Origin: Candidatus Fermentibacteraceae bacterium
Lineage (GTDB): Bacteria > Fermentibacterota > Fermentibacteria > Fermentibacterales > JCC-6
Direction of reading: 5' to 3'
Length of the DNA stretch: 64,000 nucleotides
Assembly (NCBI GenBank): GCA_027067855.1
Contig: JAMOUX010000011.1
Span: forward strand, 101,012 to 165,011
Shown here: positions 52,756 through 61,363 of the stretch, one piece after another
Numbering within the stretch: position 1 is the first letter of the stretch
How the letters are laid out: each line of letters opens with the position of its first letter
The notes under the pieces: generated by a model
Told to the model about the DNA's origin: nothing
Databases searched by the model: none
The model's input: the letters and a program-made list of their open reading frames with translations, nothing else
Position numbers and translations under genes: made by a program

Positions 52756-54209
52756 TCCGGAAAATCCCCGTCCAGGTCGGAGAGCACCCTGACGATAAAT
52801 CTCCAGAATTCCCGCACCGACGATATGCGGACCTTTTCGCCGGGAACGTGCACGTCCCGTATGTCCGGTCCTACGGATATCATGTCCAGTCCGCCCACGA
52901 TGTTTCCTATCAGGCCGCATTCGAGCCCAGCGTGAATGCTCTTCACCTCGGGAGGCGTCCCGAAAGTCCGCTCGTATATTATTTTCATCCGTCGCAGCAA
53001 CGGCGAATCTACGTTGGGAATCCATCCCGGGTAGGAATTCCCCGAGGAAATGTCACATCCTCCCAGCCTTCCCACGGCCGCCACCCGGCGGGCCAGCGCC
53101 TCCCTGGCGCTCTCGAAAGGACTGCGAACGCTCAGGTGGATCTCCACCGTATCGCCATCCGTGGTCACGATGGCCAGGTTGTCGGATGTCTCCACCAAGC
53201 CCTCGATGGTCCCGCTCATCTTCTCTACGCCGTGGGGCAGACCCAGGAGCAGGTCCACTATTCTCCGGGCTTCGCCGGGCTCCATCAGGCGGGCCTGCTC
53301 GACATCGTCCTCCATCCCTATCCCGATGGAATCTTCGATTCCCTCGTATTCCTCCTTCAGCCGGGTTTCCAGTTCCTCCAGGAACCGTATCGCTTCCTTC
53401 TCCACACCTTCGGGTATCATCACCCGGGCCCTTGCGTCCCTGGGAATGGCGTTTCTCTTGCCGCCGCCGTCGATCCCCGCCAGGGAACAGCCCAGGGCCA
53501 GCAATCCGTCCAGCGCCCTGGCCGCCAACCTCACGGCATTCGCTCTGTTCGAGCCTATCTCCATGCCGGAATGACCGCCCCGGAGACCTGATACCCTAAG
53601 CATTCCGCACGGCCCTTCCCCGCGGAACCCCACCCGGCTCCGCAACACTACGTCCATACCTCCGGCGCATCCTATGATGAACTCTCCCAGGTCTTCGGAA
53701 TCGAGGTTTATCATCCGCTTCGCCGTGATCCGGCCGGGATCCAGGGCAGCCGCCCCGGTCAGCCCTCTCTCTTCGTCGGTGGTAAAGATGCATTCCAGAA
53801 AGGGATGGGCCAGATCCCGGGAATCCAGGATCGCCAGCATGACGGCGACTCCCATGCCGTTGTCGGCCCCCAGGGTGGTATCGGGGGCGGTAACCCAGTC
53901 ACCGTCTATCACCGGAATGATGGGATCCCTTAGGAAGTCGTGTTCCACCCCTTCCCGCTTCTCGGGAACCATGTCCACGTGAGCCTGGAGCGCCAGCGGC
54001 GGCCTGGAGCCTCCGCCTTCACCGGACCAGGATTTCCTGATCAGAACATTGTCGGCGTCGTCCCTCATGTAATCCAGGCCCCTGGAGCGGGCAAACTCCA
54101 CCAGATAGTCGGCAATACGTTCCTCGAAACCCGACGGCCTGGGAATCGAGCATACTTCCTCGAAGTATTTCCAAACCTTCGAAGGTTGCAGGTCTGAAAG
54201 GCGTTTCAT
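52752..54209 (-). CDS. pepD: Aminoacyl-histidine dipeptidase (M20 family)
   Basis: The 485-residue metallopeptidase has LQAHVDMVPEK (first zinc ligand), DTTLGADNGMGVAVMLAIL and IFTTDEERGLTGA, where Glu-Glu is the catalytic and metal pair. LRGGHSGMEIGSNRANAV in the lid domain and SIHAGLECGLIG near the end complete it. This matches PepD/carnosinase-like dipeptidases of the cytosol. ATG at 54209 follows GGGAGG at about 10 bases; the upstream open frame is not supported. It belongs to the OsmC-amidotransferase-pepD-DUF4954 operon. Confidence 0.93.
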   Translation of the reverse strand: MKRLSDLQPSKVWKYFEEVCSIPRPSGFEERIADYLVEFARSRGLDYMRDDADNVLIRKSWSGEGGGSRPPLALQAHVDMVPEKREGVEHDFLRDPIIPVIDGDWVTAPDTTLGADNGMGVAVMLAILDSRDLAHPFLECIFTTDEERGLTGAAALDPGRITAKRMINLDSEDLGEFIIGCAGGMDVVLRSRVGFRGEGPCGMLRVSGLRGGHSGMEIGSNRANAVRLAARALDGLLALGCSLAGIDGGGKRNAIPRDARARVMIPEGVEKEAIRFLEELETRLKEEYEGIEDSIGIGMEDDVEQARLMEPGEARRIVDLLLGLPHGVEKMSGTIEGLVETSDNLAIVTTDGDTVEIHLSVRSPFESAREALARRVAAVGRLGGCDISSGNSYPGWIPNVDSPLLRRMKIIYERTFGTPPEVKSIHAGLECGLIGNIVGGLDMISVGPDIRDVHVPGEKVRISSVREFWRFIVRVLSDLDGDFPE

Positions 54210-54234
54210 GGAATGGAACCTCCCGTGGTTCAAC

Positions 54235-54948
54235 CTACCGGTACCAGGAATCGCTGAAGAAATACCCGAAGAATATCTTCCCGGCATCCGGGGATGGGCC
54301 GCCCCGCAGGACCGAGTCAACATCGATACCGTTGGACAGCAGCATCTTCCTCTCCTTGCGGAACATCTTGTTTCCCTCTTCCCTGTCGTACTCCGGGTGA
54401 AATTGCAGGCCGAGGAGCCTTCTCCCGGCATCCCTGAAACCCTGTATCGGGGTATGTTCGTTGCAGGCTATGATTTCCGCCTTATCGGGCAACTTCTCCA
54501 CTCTGTCGAAATGGGACAGCAACACCCTGACTTCCGGTGTCACCCCGGGAATGTTCAGGCCTTCGCCCTTCATCCGGACGTTCAGCCAACCTCCTTCGAA
54601 ACCGCCGGGCGATCTGCCCACCGCAGCCGGTCCCAGGAGAGCCCGGCAGAGCAACTGGTGCCCATAGCAAATACCCAGTTGCGGAATACCCATATCCACG
54701 CATTTCTTCACCATGTCCACGGCGGAAGGAATGAAATCGGCGTCGTCGCAGATGGAGAGAGCGGAACCGGTATGAAGCACGTGGGTGAATCCATCCGGGG
54801 ACGGAATATCCCGGCCATGGACCACGTGCCGCACGGTAATCCCGGCCCCGGCGGGCGCCCACCCGGAAAACAGGCGTCCGCCGGAGCGATCCGTGGTATA
54901 ATCCAATATCAGCAGATCTGGGCCGGGTTGTCCTTCCCCTTCCCTCAC
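54235..54948 (-). CDS. Class I glutamine amidotransferase-like protein
   Basis: The 237-residue protein has the GATase1 triad: the nucleophile Cys in QLGICYGHQLLCRALLG, and His/Glu in LGLQFHPEYDREEG. N-terminal DLLILDYTTDRSGG and THVLHTGSALSICDDADFI fit GMP-synthase-like amidotransferases (COG0518). No synthase domain is fused or adjacent, so it may act as a gamma-glutamyl hydrolase or supply ammonia to an unknown partner. GTG at 54948 overlaps the OsmC stop (GTGA), and pepD follows 25 bases on. Confidence 0.88.
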   Translation of the reverse strand: MREGEGQPGPDLLILDYTTDRSGGRLFSGWAPAGAGITVRHVVHGRDIPSPDGFTHVLHTGSALSICDDADFIPSAVDMVKKCVDMGIPQLGICYGHQLLCRALLGPAAVGRSPGGFEGGWLNVRMKGEGLNIPGVTPEVRVLLSHFDRVEKLPDKAEIIACNEHTPIQGFRDAGRRLLGLQFHPEYDREEGNKMFRKERKMLLSNGIDVDSVLRGGPSPDAGKIFFGYFFSDSWYR

Positions 54949-55367
54949 GTTTCTTCTCCGTTTATAAGGATGGCGTAACTTATGTCGGCGGTCTTCTTCA
55001 ACATGGCGCTGACTCCGCAGTACTTGTCCCTCGAAAGGGCCACCGCCCGCCGGAGTTTGGCCGGAGGAAGATCGTCCCCGGTAAACAGGAACGCCACGTC
55101 TATCTTGTGAAACACCTTCGGATGTTCATCCGTAAGTTCGCCGGACACCCGTATCTCCAGGGAATAGTTTTCTATTTTCATCTTGCGTAATATGGAAACC
55201 ACGTCCATCCCCGTGCATCCCGCAAGTGCGGACAGGAGCAGGTTCTTCGGCCTGGGTCCCCTGTCCCTGCCGCCGAACCCGGCATCTCCGTCTATGCTGA
55301 ACGTGTGCCCGTCCTGCAGAACGGAAAACTCCAGCCCCGATATCCACTTCGCCTTGACTTCAGGCAT
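54945..55367 (-). CDS. OsmC/Ohr family protein
   Basis: This 140-residue protein has the OsmC fold with two reactive cysteines: LLSALAGCTGMDVVSILRKMKI and LSRDKYCGVSAMLKKTADISYAI. Such proteins reduce organic hydroperoxides using thiols; the YhfA-like subgroup fits best by length and motif. The start is ATG at 55367 with GGAG upstream. It opens an operon that includes an amidotransferase and two genes for peptide handling. Confidence 0.9.
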   Translation of the reverse strand: MPEVKAKWISGLEFSVLQDGHTFSIDGDAGFGGRDRGPRPKNLLLSALAGCTGMDVVSILRKMKIENYSLEIRVSGELTDEHPKVFHKIDVAFLFTGDDLPPAKLRRAVALSRDKYCGVSAMLKKTADISYAILINGEET

Positions 55368-55509
55368 GATGACTCCAGTTCATGCAATTGAATCGTTCAC
55401 CTGTTGCAACCCCGCGCCGGCGGTTCCTTATGCGGGATCGTGATCCGGGCCGGCGGCGGAATGACCGTTCATGCGGTAATATATCCACGCCGAAACCCGG
55501 GGGTCATCA

Positions 55510-56766
55510 CTACGCGGGGCCGCCGTCTTTTCCGGCCCAAAGCTCCAGGGTGCCGAGAACTATGTCACGCGCCCGGAGCATGCCTTCCTGGGCGATCCAC
55601 TCCCTCTTCGAATGGAAAAGTTCACCGCCGGTGGGCAGGTTCACCGTGGGCACGCCCATGAAGGACAGGCGGGAGCCGTCCGTTCCGCCCCTTACCCAGG
55701 TCTCCTCGGGTTCCGATCCCACCGCCCCGGTGGCTTTCATGGCATATTCCACCAGCTCCCGGTGAGCCTCCAGCACCACTCCCGGATTCCTGTACTGCTC
55801 GCGGGTCACCAGTTCCACGGAAGCACCCGGAAATTTCAGCTCGATCATCCTTACCATTTCCTCCAGGTACTCCAACCGGTCGCGTATTCCCTCCATGCTG
55901 AAATCCCTGATCAGAAGTTTCAGCTTCCCTTCCGACGTGCGGGAAACGATTTCCACCGGGTATACGTATCCCTCGCGCCCGGCGCTGTTTTCGGGCATTT
56001 CCCCGGCCTTCAGCAGGGAAACCAGTTCGGCGATGACCCGCGAGGCGTTGACCATGACGCCCTTTGCGCTGCCGGGATGCACCTCCCTGCCCTTCACCCT
56101 GAACTCCGCTTTCCAGGCGTTGAACGTGTGTGTATCCACCTTGCCCACCGGCCCGCCGTCGACGGTATACGCCACGGTCGCTCCGAACTTTTCCGTGTCG
56201 AACCCTTCCATGCCGCGCCCTATTTCTTCGTCGGTCGTAAAAGCCACCCTCGTCGCCGGGCGTGGTATCGAAGGATCGGAAATGAGTTTTTCGCAGACGT
56301 CCATGATGATCGCCACCCCGGCCTTGTCATCCGCCCCCAGCAGCGTGGTGCCATCTGATGTTATGATCGTGCCCCCCACGTATTCCCGCATTCTTTTCGT
56401 AAAATCGGGATCTATCACGGTACCTGCGCCGAGACGAATCGGCTCGCCGTCCCATTCCCGGTGAACCACGGGATTCACCCCGTGCCCGGAGACATCGGGA
56501 GAAGTATCCACGTGGGCGAGAAGCCCCACTACGGTTCCACCGTCACGTCCGCCCGGGACCGAGGCGTACACCACGCCCTTCCCGTCCAGTTCCACGTTCT
56601 CCATACCCATCCGAACCATTTCGTCTCTCAGAATCCCGAGGAATTCGAGCTGTCCCCTGGTACTGGGGGTGTAAGGCGAAGACTCGTCGGAAGTCGTGTC
56701 ATACCTTACGTACTCCAGGAATCTTCTCGTAACCCCGGACAGTTCTTCTTCGGTTTCGCCCGGCAT
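55510..56766 (-). CDS. pepT: Peptidase T (tripeptide aminopeptidase)
   Basis: The 418-residue M20 metallopeptidase has FLEYVRYDTTSDESS and GLLAHVDTSPDVSGHGVNP (first zinc His). TTLLGADDKAGVAIIMDV, AFTTDEEIGRGMEGFD (catalytic Glu), YTVDGGPVGKVDTHTFN and EVHPGSAKGVMVNA follow, with ETWVRGGTDGSRLSFMGVPTVNLPTGG near the end. It removes the N-terminal residue of tripeptides. ATG at 56766 has AAAGGAG 6 bases before. It is transcribed away from pyrB out of a shared AT-rich region. Confidence 0.95.
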   Translation of the reverse strand: MPGETEEELSGVTRRFLEYVRYDTTSDESSPYTPSTRGQLEFLGILRDEMVRMGMENVELDGKGVVYASVPGGRDGGTVVGLLAHVDTSPDVSGHGVNPVVHREWDGEPIRLGAGTVIDPDFTKRMREYVGGTIITSDGTTLLGADDKAGVAIIMDVCEKLISDPSIPRPATRVAFTTDEEIGRGMEGFDTEKFGATVAYTVDGGPVGKVDTHTFNAWKAEFRVKGREVHPGSAKGVMVNASRVIAELVSLLKAGEMPENSAGREGYVYPVEIVSRTSEGKLKLLIRDFSMEGIRDRLEYLEEMVRMIELKFPGASVELVTREQYRNPGVVLEAHRELVEYAMKATGAVGSEPEETWVRGGTDGSRLSFMGVPTVNLPTGGELFHSKREWIAQEGMLRARDIVLGTLELWAGKDGGPA

Positions 56767-56796
56767 GTTTCTCCTTTCCCGTGGTTGCCTGATTTG

Positions 56797-56821
56797 TATA
56801 TATAATCCCCGTTTCGAGGGG
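56797..56821. promoter_or_regulatory. Shared pepT/pyrB promoter region
   Basis: A TATATATAAT stretch (56797-56806) gives a perfect TATAAT (56801-56806) for pyrB and TATATA boxes on the other strand for pepT. No convincing -35 is seen for either. Directly after it, CCCC-N7-GGGG (56807-56821) can form a small hairpin at the start of the pyrB leader. Confidence 0.45.
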
Positions 56822-56870
56822 AACGTTACGTTGTGTGCGGAGACTGTAAAGATCGGGAAGAAGGTGGCTG

Positions 56871-57794
56871 GTGGCGTCTTTCGAGAACAAGAGCATCGTA
56901 TCCATAAGGGACATGACCAGGGCCGCGCTGGAGAAAGTGGTCTCTACCACGGCAATGGTCAAGAAAGACGGTCCGAAGGGCTTCATGGAAGGCAAGACCG
57001 TCGCGGTGCTCTTTTTCGAGCCTTCAACCAGGACCAGACTTTCCTTCGAATCCGCCGTACTCAAAAGCGGAGGAACGGTTTTCGGTATAGCGGATCCCGC
57101 CGCCTCGTCCCAGAGCAAGGGGGAATCCTTCGCCGATTCCATAAGGACCATCGCCGGGTATTGCGACGTGATCGTAATACGCCATCCCGTCGAGGGAGCC
57201 GCCCGAATGGCCTCCGAACTGTGCGACATCCCGGTGATAAACGCCGGTGACGGTCCCAACCAGCATCCCACTCAGACTCTTCTGGACCTTTTCACCATAG
57301 AGGAACAGATCGGAAAGCTCGAGGGTATCAAGGTGGGGATGGTGGGAGACCTGAAGTACGGACGCACGGTGCACTCGCTGACTCACGCCCTGGCCATGTT
57401 CGGAAACGAGCTGTCGTTTATCTCACCGCCATCCCTCAAGATGCCCCGCCACATCCTGGAAGAACTCGAGAAGCTGAAGATTCCGTACCATGAATTCGTA
57501 AGCCTGGAGGAAACGGCCGACCTCGACCTGGACGTCCTTTACGTTACCAGGATCCAGAAGGAGCGTTTCGGCGATCCGCAGGAATACGAGAAGGTGGCGG
57601 GCACCTACAGGATAACCCTTGATACCATAGAGATGCTGGGGGGAGAAGTGAAGATAATGCACCCGCTGCCCAGGGTGGACGAGATAGACGTGGAGGTCGA
57701 CGACACTCCCAACGCCGTTTACTTCCTCCAGGCACATAACGGGATTCCTACAAGGCAGGCGCTCCTCGGCCTGGTGACGGGAGGACTGAAATGA
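56871..57794 (+). CDS. pyrB: Aspartate carbamoyltransferase catalytic subunit
   Basis: The 307-residue enzyme has VLFFEPSTRTRLSFESAVLKSGG (carbamoyl-phosphate site), QSKGESFADSIRTI, VIVIRHPVEGAA, NAGDGPNQHPTQTLLDLFTI, VGDLKYGRTVHSL and IMHPLPRVDEI. It condenses carbamoyl phosphate and aspartate in the first committed step of pyrimidine synthesis. The start is GTG at 56871 with GAAGGTGG upstream. pyrI follows with a 4-base overlap, so this is a PyrB3-PyrI2-type allosteric enzyme. Confidence 0.96.
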   Translation: MASFENKSIVSIRDMTRAALEKVVSTTAMVKKDGPKGFMEGKTVAVLFFEPSTRTRLSFESAVLKSGGTVFGIADPAASSQSKGESFADSIRTIAGYCDVIVIRHPVEGAARMASELCDIPVINAGDGPNQHPTQTLLDLFTIEEQIGKLEGIKVGMVGDLKYGRTVHSLTHALAMFGNELSFISPPSLKMPRHILEELEKLKIPYHEFVSLEETADLDLDVLYVTRIQKERFGDPQEYEKVAGTYRITLDTIEMLGGEVKIMHPLPRVDEIDVEVDDTPNAVYFLQAHNGIPTRQALLGLVTGGLK

Positions 57795-58252
57795 CCGGCA
57801 GGACATACAAGGTATACTCCATCGAAAACGGGACGGTCATAGACCATATCCCTACTCCACTGGCCCTCAAGGTGATCCGCATCCTGGGACTGGAAAACGA
57901 GGGCATAATGACCATCGGGATAGGTTTTCGGTCGTCCATGTTGCCGAAGGGCAAGGATATAGTAAAGGTGGAAAACAGGGAACTGTCCCGGGCCGAAACC
58001 GACATGATAGCCCTTATAGCCCCGGATGCGACCATAAACATCATCAAGAACGGCATGGTGGCGGAAAAGCGCAAGATAAAGCTTCCGGAGGAAATCAACG
58101 GCGTAATGACATGTCCCAACCCGAACTGCGCCACGAACGTGCTGGGAGCGAACACCAGTTTTCACCTGGAAGACCGGGAAAAAGTCACCTACCGTTGCAG
58201 GTACTGCGAGAGGGTGACCCCGATTCACCCGGACCTGCTCACCACCGGGTAA
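57791..58252 (+). CDS. pyrI: Aspartate carbamoyltransferase regulatory subunit
   Basis: The 153-residue protein has an N-terminal allosteric domain (VYSIENGTVIDHIPTPLALKVIRILGL, VKVENRELSRAETDMIALIAPDATINIIKN) that binds CTP or ATP in relatives. A C-terminal zinc domain has four cysteines (MTCPNPNCATNV and YRCRYCE), which contacts PyrB. ATG at 57791 overlaps the pyrB stop. It converges with ruvB; no clear terminator lies between. Confidence 0.95.
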   Translation: MTGRTYKVYSIENGTVIDHIPTPLALKVIRILGLENEGIMTIGIGFRSSMLPKGKDIVKVENRELSRAETDMIALIAPDATINIIKNGMVAEKRKIKLPEEINGVMTCPNPNCATNVLGANTSFHLEDREKVTYRCRYCERVTPIHPDLLTTG

Positions 58253-58303
58253 CCGTCACGATCATCGCATCCCCGGGGAAAATCACCGGGAACGCGGCGG
58301 CCT

Positions 58304-59338
58304 TCAAAGAGGGAATTCCTCCTGGCCCGGAAGCCGTCGGAGACCCAGGTGCCTGTACGACTTCATGGTGGCCATCCTGCCCCTGCTGGTCCTGTTGAGG
58401 AAGCCCGAAATCAGCAGGTAGGGTTCCACAACGTCTATCAACGTGTCTTTTTCCTCGTTCAACGTCGCGGCAAGAGCCGCGACTCCCACGGGACCTCCGG
58501 AATACTGCTCGATTATGACCCTCAGGTACTTCCTGTCCAGGCCGTCCAACCCCGCCTCGTCGACCCCGTGTATATCCATGGCCTCGACGGCCACCTCTTC
58601 GGTAACCACGTCGTGGTTCTCCACCTGGGCGAAATCCCTGACCCTTTTCAGCAGCCTGTTGCATATCCTGGGCGTTCCCCTCGAACGCAGCGCCACCGTC
58701 TCCGCGCCCCTGTCCGTCATTTTCAGCCCCAGTATATCCGCCGAGCGCCGGATTATCTCCACCAGTTCCTCCACCCCGTAGAACTGCATGTGAAGCGACA
58801 GCCCGAACCTGTTGCGCAGAGGTCCGGTTATCAGTCCGGCCCTGGTGGTGGCGCCTATAACGGTAAATTCGGGAAGTTCCAGGCGCACCGTTCTTGCATG
58901 GGGGCCGGGATCCAGCACCAGGTCTATCCTGAAATCCTCCATGGCCGGATACAGGTACTCCTCCACCACCCTCGGCATGCGGTGAATCTCGTCCACGAAC
59001 AGTATGTCGCCCTTCTGAAGGTTGGTCAGTATGCCCACCAGGTCGGCGGCCCTTTCCAGGGCCGGACCGGAGGTGCAGACAAGTCCCGCCTTCATCTCGT
59101 TGGAAACTATATGGGCCAGGGTGGTTTTCCCGAGCCCCGGCGGACCGTGGAACAGGATATGATCCAGGGGCTCCCTCCTGCCCAGGGCCGCCTTGATGGC
59201 TATCACCAACTTCTTGACCACCGGCTTCTGGCCGACGTACTCGGACAGCCGCTCCGGTCGCAGTGAGACGAGCGTGGTCTCTTCCGCCACCTCGTCCGGC
59301 CCCAGGGGCTTACCGGAAAGGATGGATTCCCGGCTCAC
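58304..59338 (-). CDS. ruvB: Holliday junction branch migration helicase RuvB
   Basis: The 344-residue AAA+ motor has LRPERLSEYVGQKPVVKKL, Walker A FHGPPGLGKTTLAHIV and Walker B ILFVDEIHRMPRVVEEYLYPAMEDF. Sensor 1 is VIGATTRAGLITGPLRNRFG, and the C-terminal winged helix has GPVGVAALAATLNEE and GFLNRTSRGRMAT. GTG at 59338 overlaps the ruvA stop (GTGA). It is the last gene of yebC-ruvC-ruvA-ruvB. Confidence 0.97.
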   Translation of the reverse strand: MSRESILSGKPLGPDEVAEETTLVSLRPERLSEYVGQKPVVKKLVIAIKAALGRREPLDHILFHGPPGLGKTTLAHIVSNEMKAGLVCTSGPALERAADLVGILTNLQKGDILFVDEIHRMPRVVEEYLYPAMEDFRIDLVLDPGPHARTVRLELPEFTVIGATTRAGLITGPLRNRFGLSLHMQFYGVEELVEIIRRSADILGLKMTDRGAETVALRSRGTPRICNRLLKRVRDFAQVENHDVVTEEVAVEAMDIHGVDEAGLDGLDRKYLRVIIEQYSGGPVGVAALAATLNEEKDTLIDVVEPYLLISGFLNRTSRGRMATMKSYRHLGLRRLPGQEEFPL

Positions 59339-59931
59339 CTTCCGCTCCTCAACTTCATGGCCGCCTTGACGATCTCCGAAGTGGACGCCCCGTCCTCCAG
59401 TCCGTCCGTGGCCTCGCGCACCAGCCTGTCGGCCTCGACTAAAGACAGGCCCAGTTGTTTCAGCACGGCCCTGGCCTCGTTTTCGACGCCCACGTTCCCC
59501 CCGTCCGCAACCGGGCCGTAAAGGTCATCCATGCGATCCTGCAACCCTGCGACTATCTGCCTGGCCCTCTTCGCACCTATGCCGGGAAGGGTGGTCAGGT
59601 AGTCGCAATCGCCGGAGGCGATGGCGGACGCTATGCGATCAGGCGGACGCTCCAGCGCCCGGATGGCCGCCTTCACTCCGATACCGGATACCGAGATGAA
59701 CCTGGAGAAAAATTCCCTGTCCTTTTCGTCGGGGAAGCCCACTAGGATGGGCACCAGCCGGTTACCCTCCATCTGGAGGTGCAGGTACACGGGCATCACG
59801 ATTTCCATGCCCCGTGAAACCCTCGAAGCGAAATACCCGGGAACCAGCACGTCTAGAACCACCGGACCGGTCTTAAGGAATACGGAGGATTCAGAGGTAC
59901 CTTCCACCAATCCTCTTATACTTTCTATCAT
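59335..59931 (-). CDS. ruvA: Holliday junction DNA-binding protein RuvA
   Basis: The 198-residue protein has an N-terminal OB fold (MIESIRGLVEGTSES, FLKTGPVVLDVLVPGYFA) and the double HhH domain (FISVSGIGVKAAIRAL, LTTLPGIGAKRARQIV). A C-terminal domain III binds RuvB (AVLKQLGLSLVEADRLVREA). It tetramerises on four-way junctions. ATG at 59931 has AGGA before it and lies inside the 3' end of ruvC, a 41-base overlap that is longer than usual. Confidence 0.95.
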   Translation of the reverse strand: MIESIRGLVEGTSESSVFLKTGPVVLDVLVPGYFASRVSRGMEIVMPVYLHLQMEGNRLVPILVGFPDEKDREFFSRFISVSGIGVKAAIRALERPPDRIASAIASGDCDYLTTLPGIGAKRARQIVAGLQDRMDDLYGPVADGGNVGVENEARAVLKQLGLSLVEADRLVREATDGLEDGASTSEIVKAAMKLRSGR

Positions 59932-60403
59932 TCCTGTCGCTTTCGTAGGCGGCTATGGCCACGGCCAGGGCGTCCGTCACGTCGAAGGGCCTGATTTCAC
60001 TCTCTATGCCCAGAAGGTGCCTCACCATCCCGGACACCTGTTCCTTGCTGGCCCTGCCGTTGCCGGTGACCAGCTTCTTCACCCTCGTCGCGGAAAGCTG
60101 GACCTGGTTTACATTCCTCCGGGCCGCCGCCAGGCACAGCACTCCCCGCGCATGGGCCATCTTGACCGCCGTCAGGGGGTGACCGTAATGCGAGTACAGC
60201 TTCTCCATGCCCATCACCAACGGACGATACCTGTCGATCACCTCCAGCATACCGCTGAATAATTCGTCGAGCCTGGCGGGAAGCGGAGCGTCCGGCGACG
60301 ACCGTATAACCCCCGCATCCAGCACGTCGATGAAACCACCATTGAAACGGAGAACACCATAACCCGTGATTCTGAGCCCCGGGTCCACGCCCAGGTAGAT
60401 CAC
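59891..60403 (-). CDS. ruvC: Crossover junction endodeoxyribonuclease RuvC
   Basis: The 170-residue RNase H-fold resolvase has IYLGVDPGLRITGYGVL (first Asp), MGMEKLYSHYGHPLTAVKMAHARGVLCLAA (Glu), and VTGNGRASKEQVSGMVRHLLG then PFDVTDALAVAIA (last acidic pair). It cuts Holliday junctions. GTG at 60403 is chosen because GGAGG lies 5 bases before it; the TTG at 60415 would leave no ribosome site. Confidence 0.95.
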   Translation of the reverse strand: MIYLGVDPGLRITGYGVLRFNGGFIDVLDAGVIRSSPDAPLPARLDELFSGMLEVIDRYRPLVMGMEKLYSHYGHPLTAVKMAHARGVLCLAAARRNVNQVQLSATRVKKLVTGNGRASKEQVSGMVRHLLGIESEIRPFDVTDALAVAIAAYESDRNDRKYKRIGGRYL

Positions 60404-60415
60404 ATCTTCCTCCAA

Positions 60416-61144
60416 CTATGCTTCCCGCATCTGGAAATTGGTGTGGATGGCCTGGACATCATCGTGGTTCTCGAGAGCCTCCAGCAGGTCCAGGATGCCG
60501 CCGGCCTCCCCGGGCCCGAAGGTAACGTAATTCTCCGGTTCCTTGGTTATCTCCGCGCTCTCGGGTATCACATCATTCTCCACCAGGGCGTTCTTCACAT
60601 CGAACACATCCGAGGGCGTGGTAGTGGCAATTATCATGTCCCCTTCGGTCTGAACGTCTTCCAGCCCGGCTTCCAGCCCCGCTTCCAGCACCTGGTCCTC
60701 GGTATACTTCGACCCGTCTATCGTTATCCTGCCCACCCGGTGGAACATGTAGGCCACGCTGTTCCTGGAGCCCAGCCGGCCGCCGTGCTTCGATAGTATG
60801 TGCCTTACTTCCGCCGCAGTCCTGTTCTTGTTGTCCGTGAGGACTTCCACGATTATGGCCACCCCGCCGGGACCGTAGGCCTCGTAGATCATTTCCTCGT
60901 ACTTCACGCCCTGGAGTTCCCCGGTTCCCCTTTTTATGGCCCGTTCGATGTTCTCCGACGGCATGTTGTGCGACTTGGCGGTCTCCACGGCCACTCTCAG
61001 GCGGGGGTTGGTTTCCACGTCTCCCCCTCCTTCGCGGGCCGCCACGGAGATTTCTTTCACCAGCCTGCTGAAAATCTTTCCCCTCGCCGCGTCGGCTCTC
61101 TGCTTCTTGTGCTTTATGCTGCTCCACTTATTGTGTCCGGACAT
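60416..61144 (-). CDS. YebC/PmpR family protein
   Basis: This 242-residue protein starts MSGHNKWSSIKHKKQRADAARGKIFSRLVKEI, the near-invariant YebC N-terminus. YEAYGPGGVAIIVEVLTDNKNRTAAEVRHILSKHGG and VAYMFHRVGRI follow. Family members act as transcription regulators or help translation through proline stretches. ATG at 61144 has GGGAG 5 bases before; the longer frame upstream is not conserved. Position ahead of ruvC is conserved in many bacteria. Confidence 0.95.
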   Translation of the reverse strand: MSGHNKWSSIKHKKQRADAARGKIFSRLVKEISVAAREGGGDVETNPRLRVAVETAKSHNMPSENIERAIKRGTGELQGVKYEEMIYEAYGPGGVAIIVEVLTDNKNRTAAEVRHILSKHGGRLGSRNSVAYMFHRVGRITIDGSKYTEDQVLEAGLEAGLEDVQTEGDMIIATTTPSDVFDVKNALVENDVIPESAEITKEPENYVTFGPGEAGGILDLLEALENHDDVQAIHTNFQMREA

Positions 61145-61363
61145 CACAGCTCCCGTTCGATGTGAGAGTACAGAACCCGCCTGCCCAAGAACAATAGCAA
61201 GGGCGGCCTTCCAGTCAAGAAGGATTGCCGGACCCTCCCGTGTTCCCGGGGATCGCCCGCAAATCCTCCCGGATTTCCGGGACCATCGCGGTCTAAGCGC
61301 CGTACGACCCCATATGATCACCGTCCGATCCACATTCCACGACCGCGGCGGACACGGATCCGA

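Noticed and set aside
51271..52935. A 554-codon plus-strand frame.
   Set aside because: It is antisense to the DUF4954-like gene and has the same shadow composition.
61145..61363. A 219-base gap between yebC and the sensor gene.
   Set aside because: It was read on both strands. No RNA gene, strong hairpin with T run, or coding frame with a ribosome site was found.
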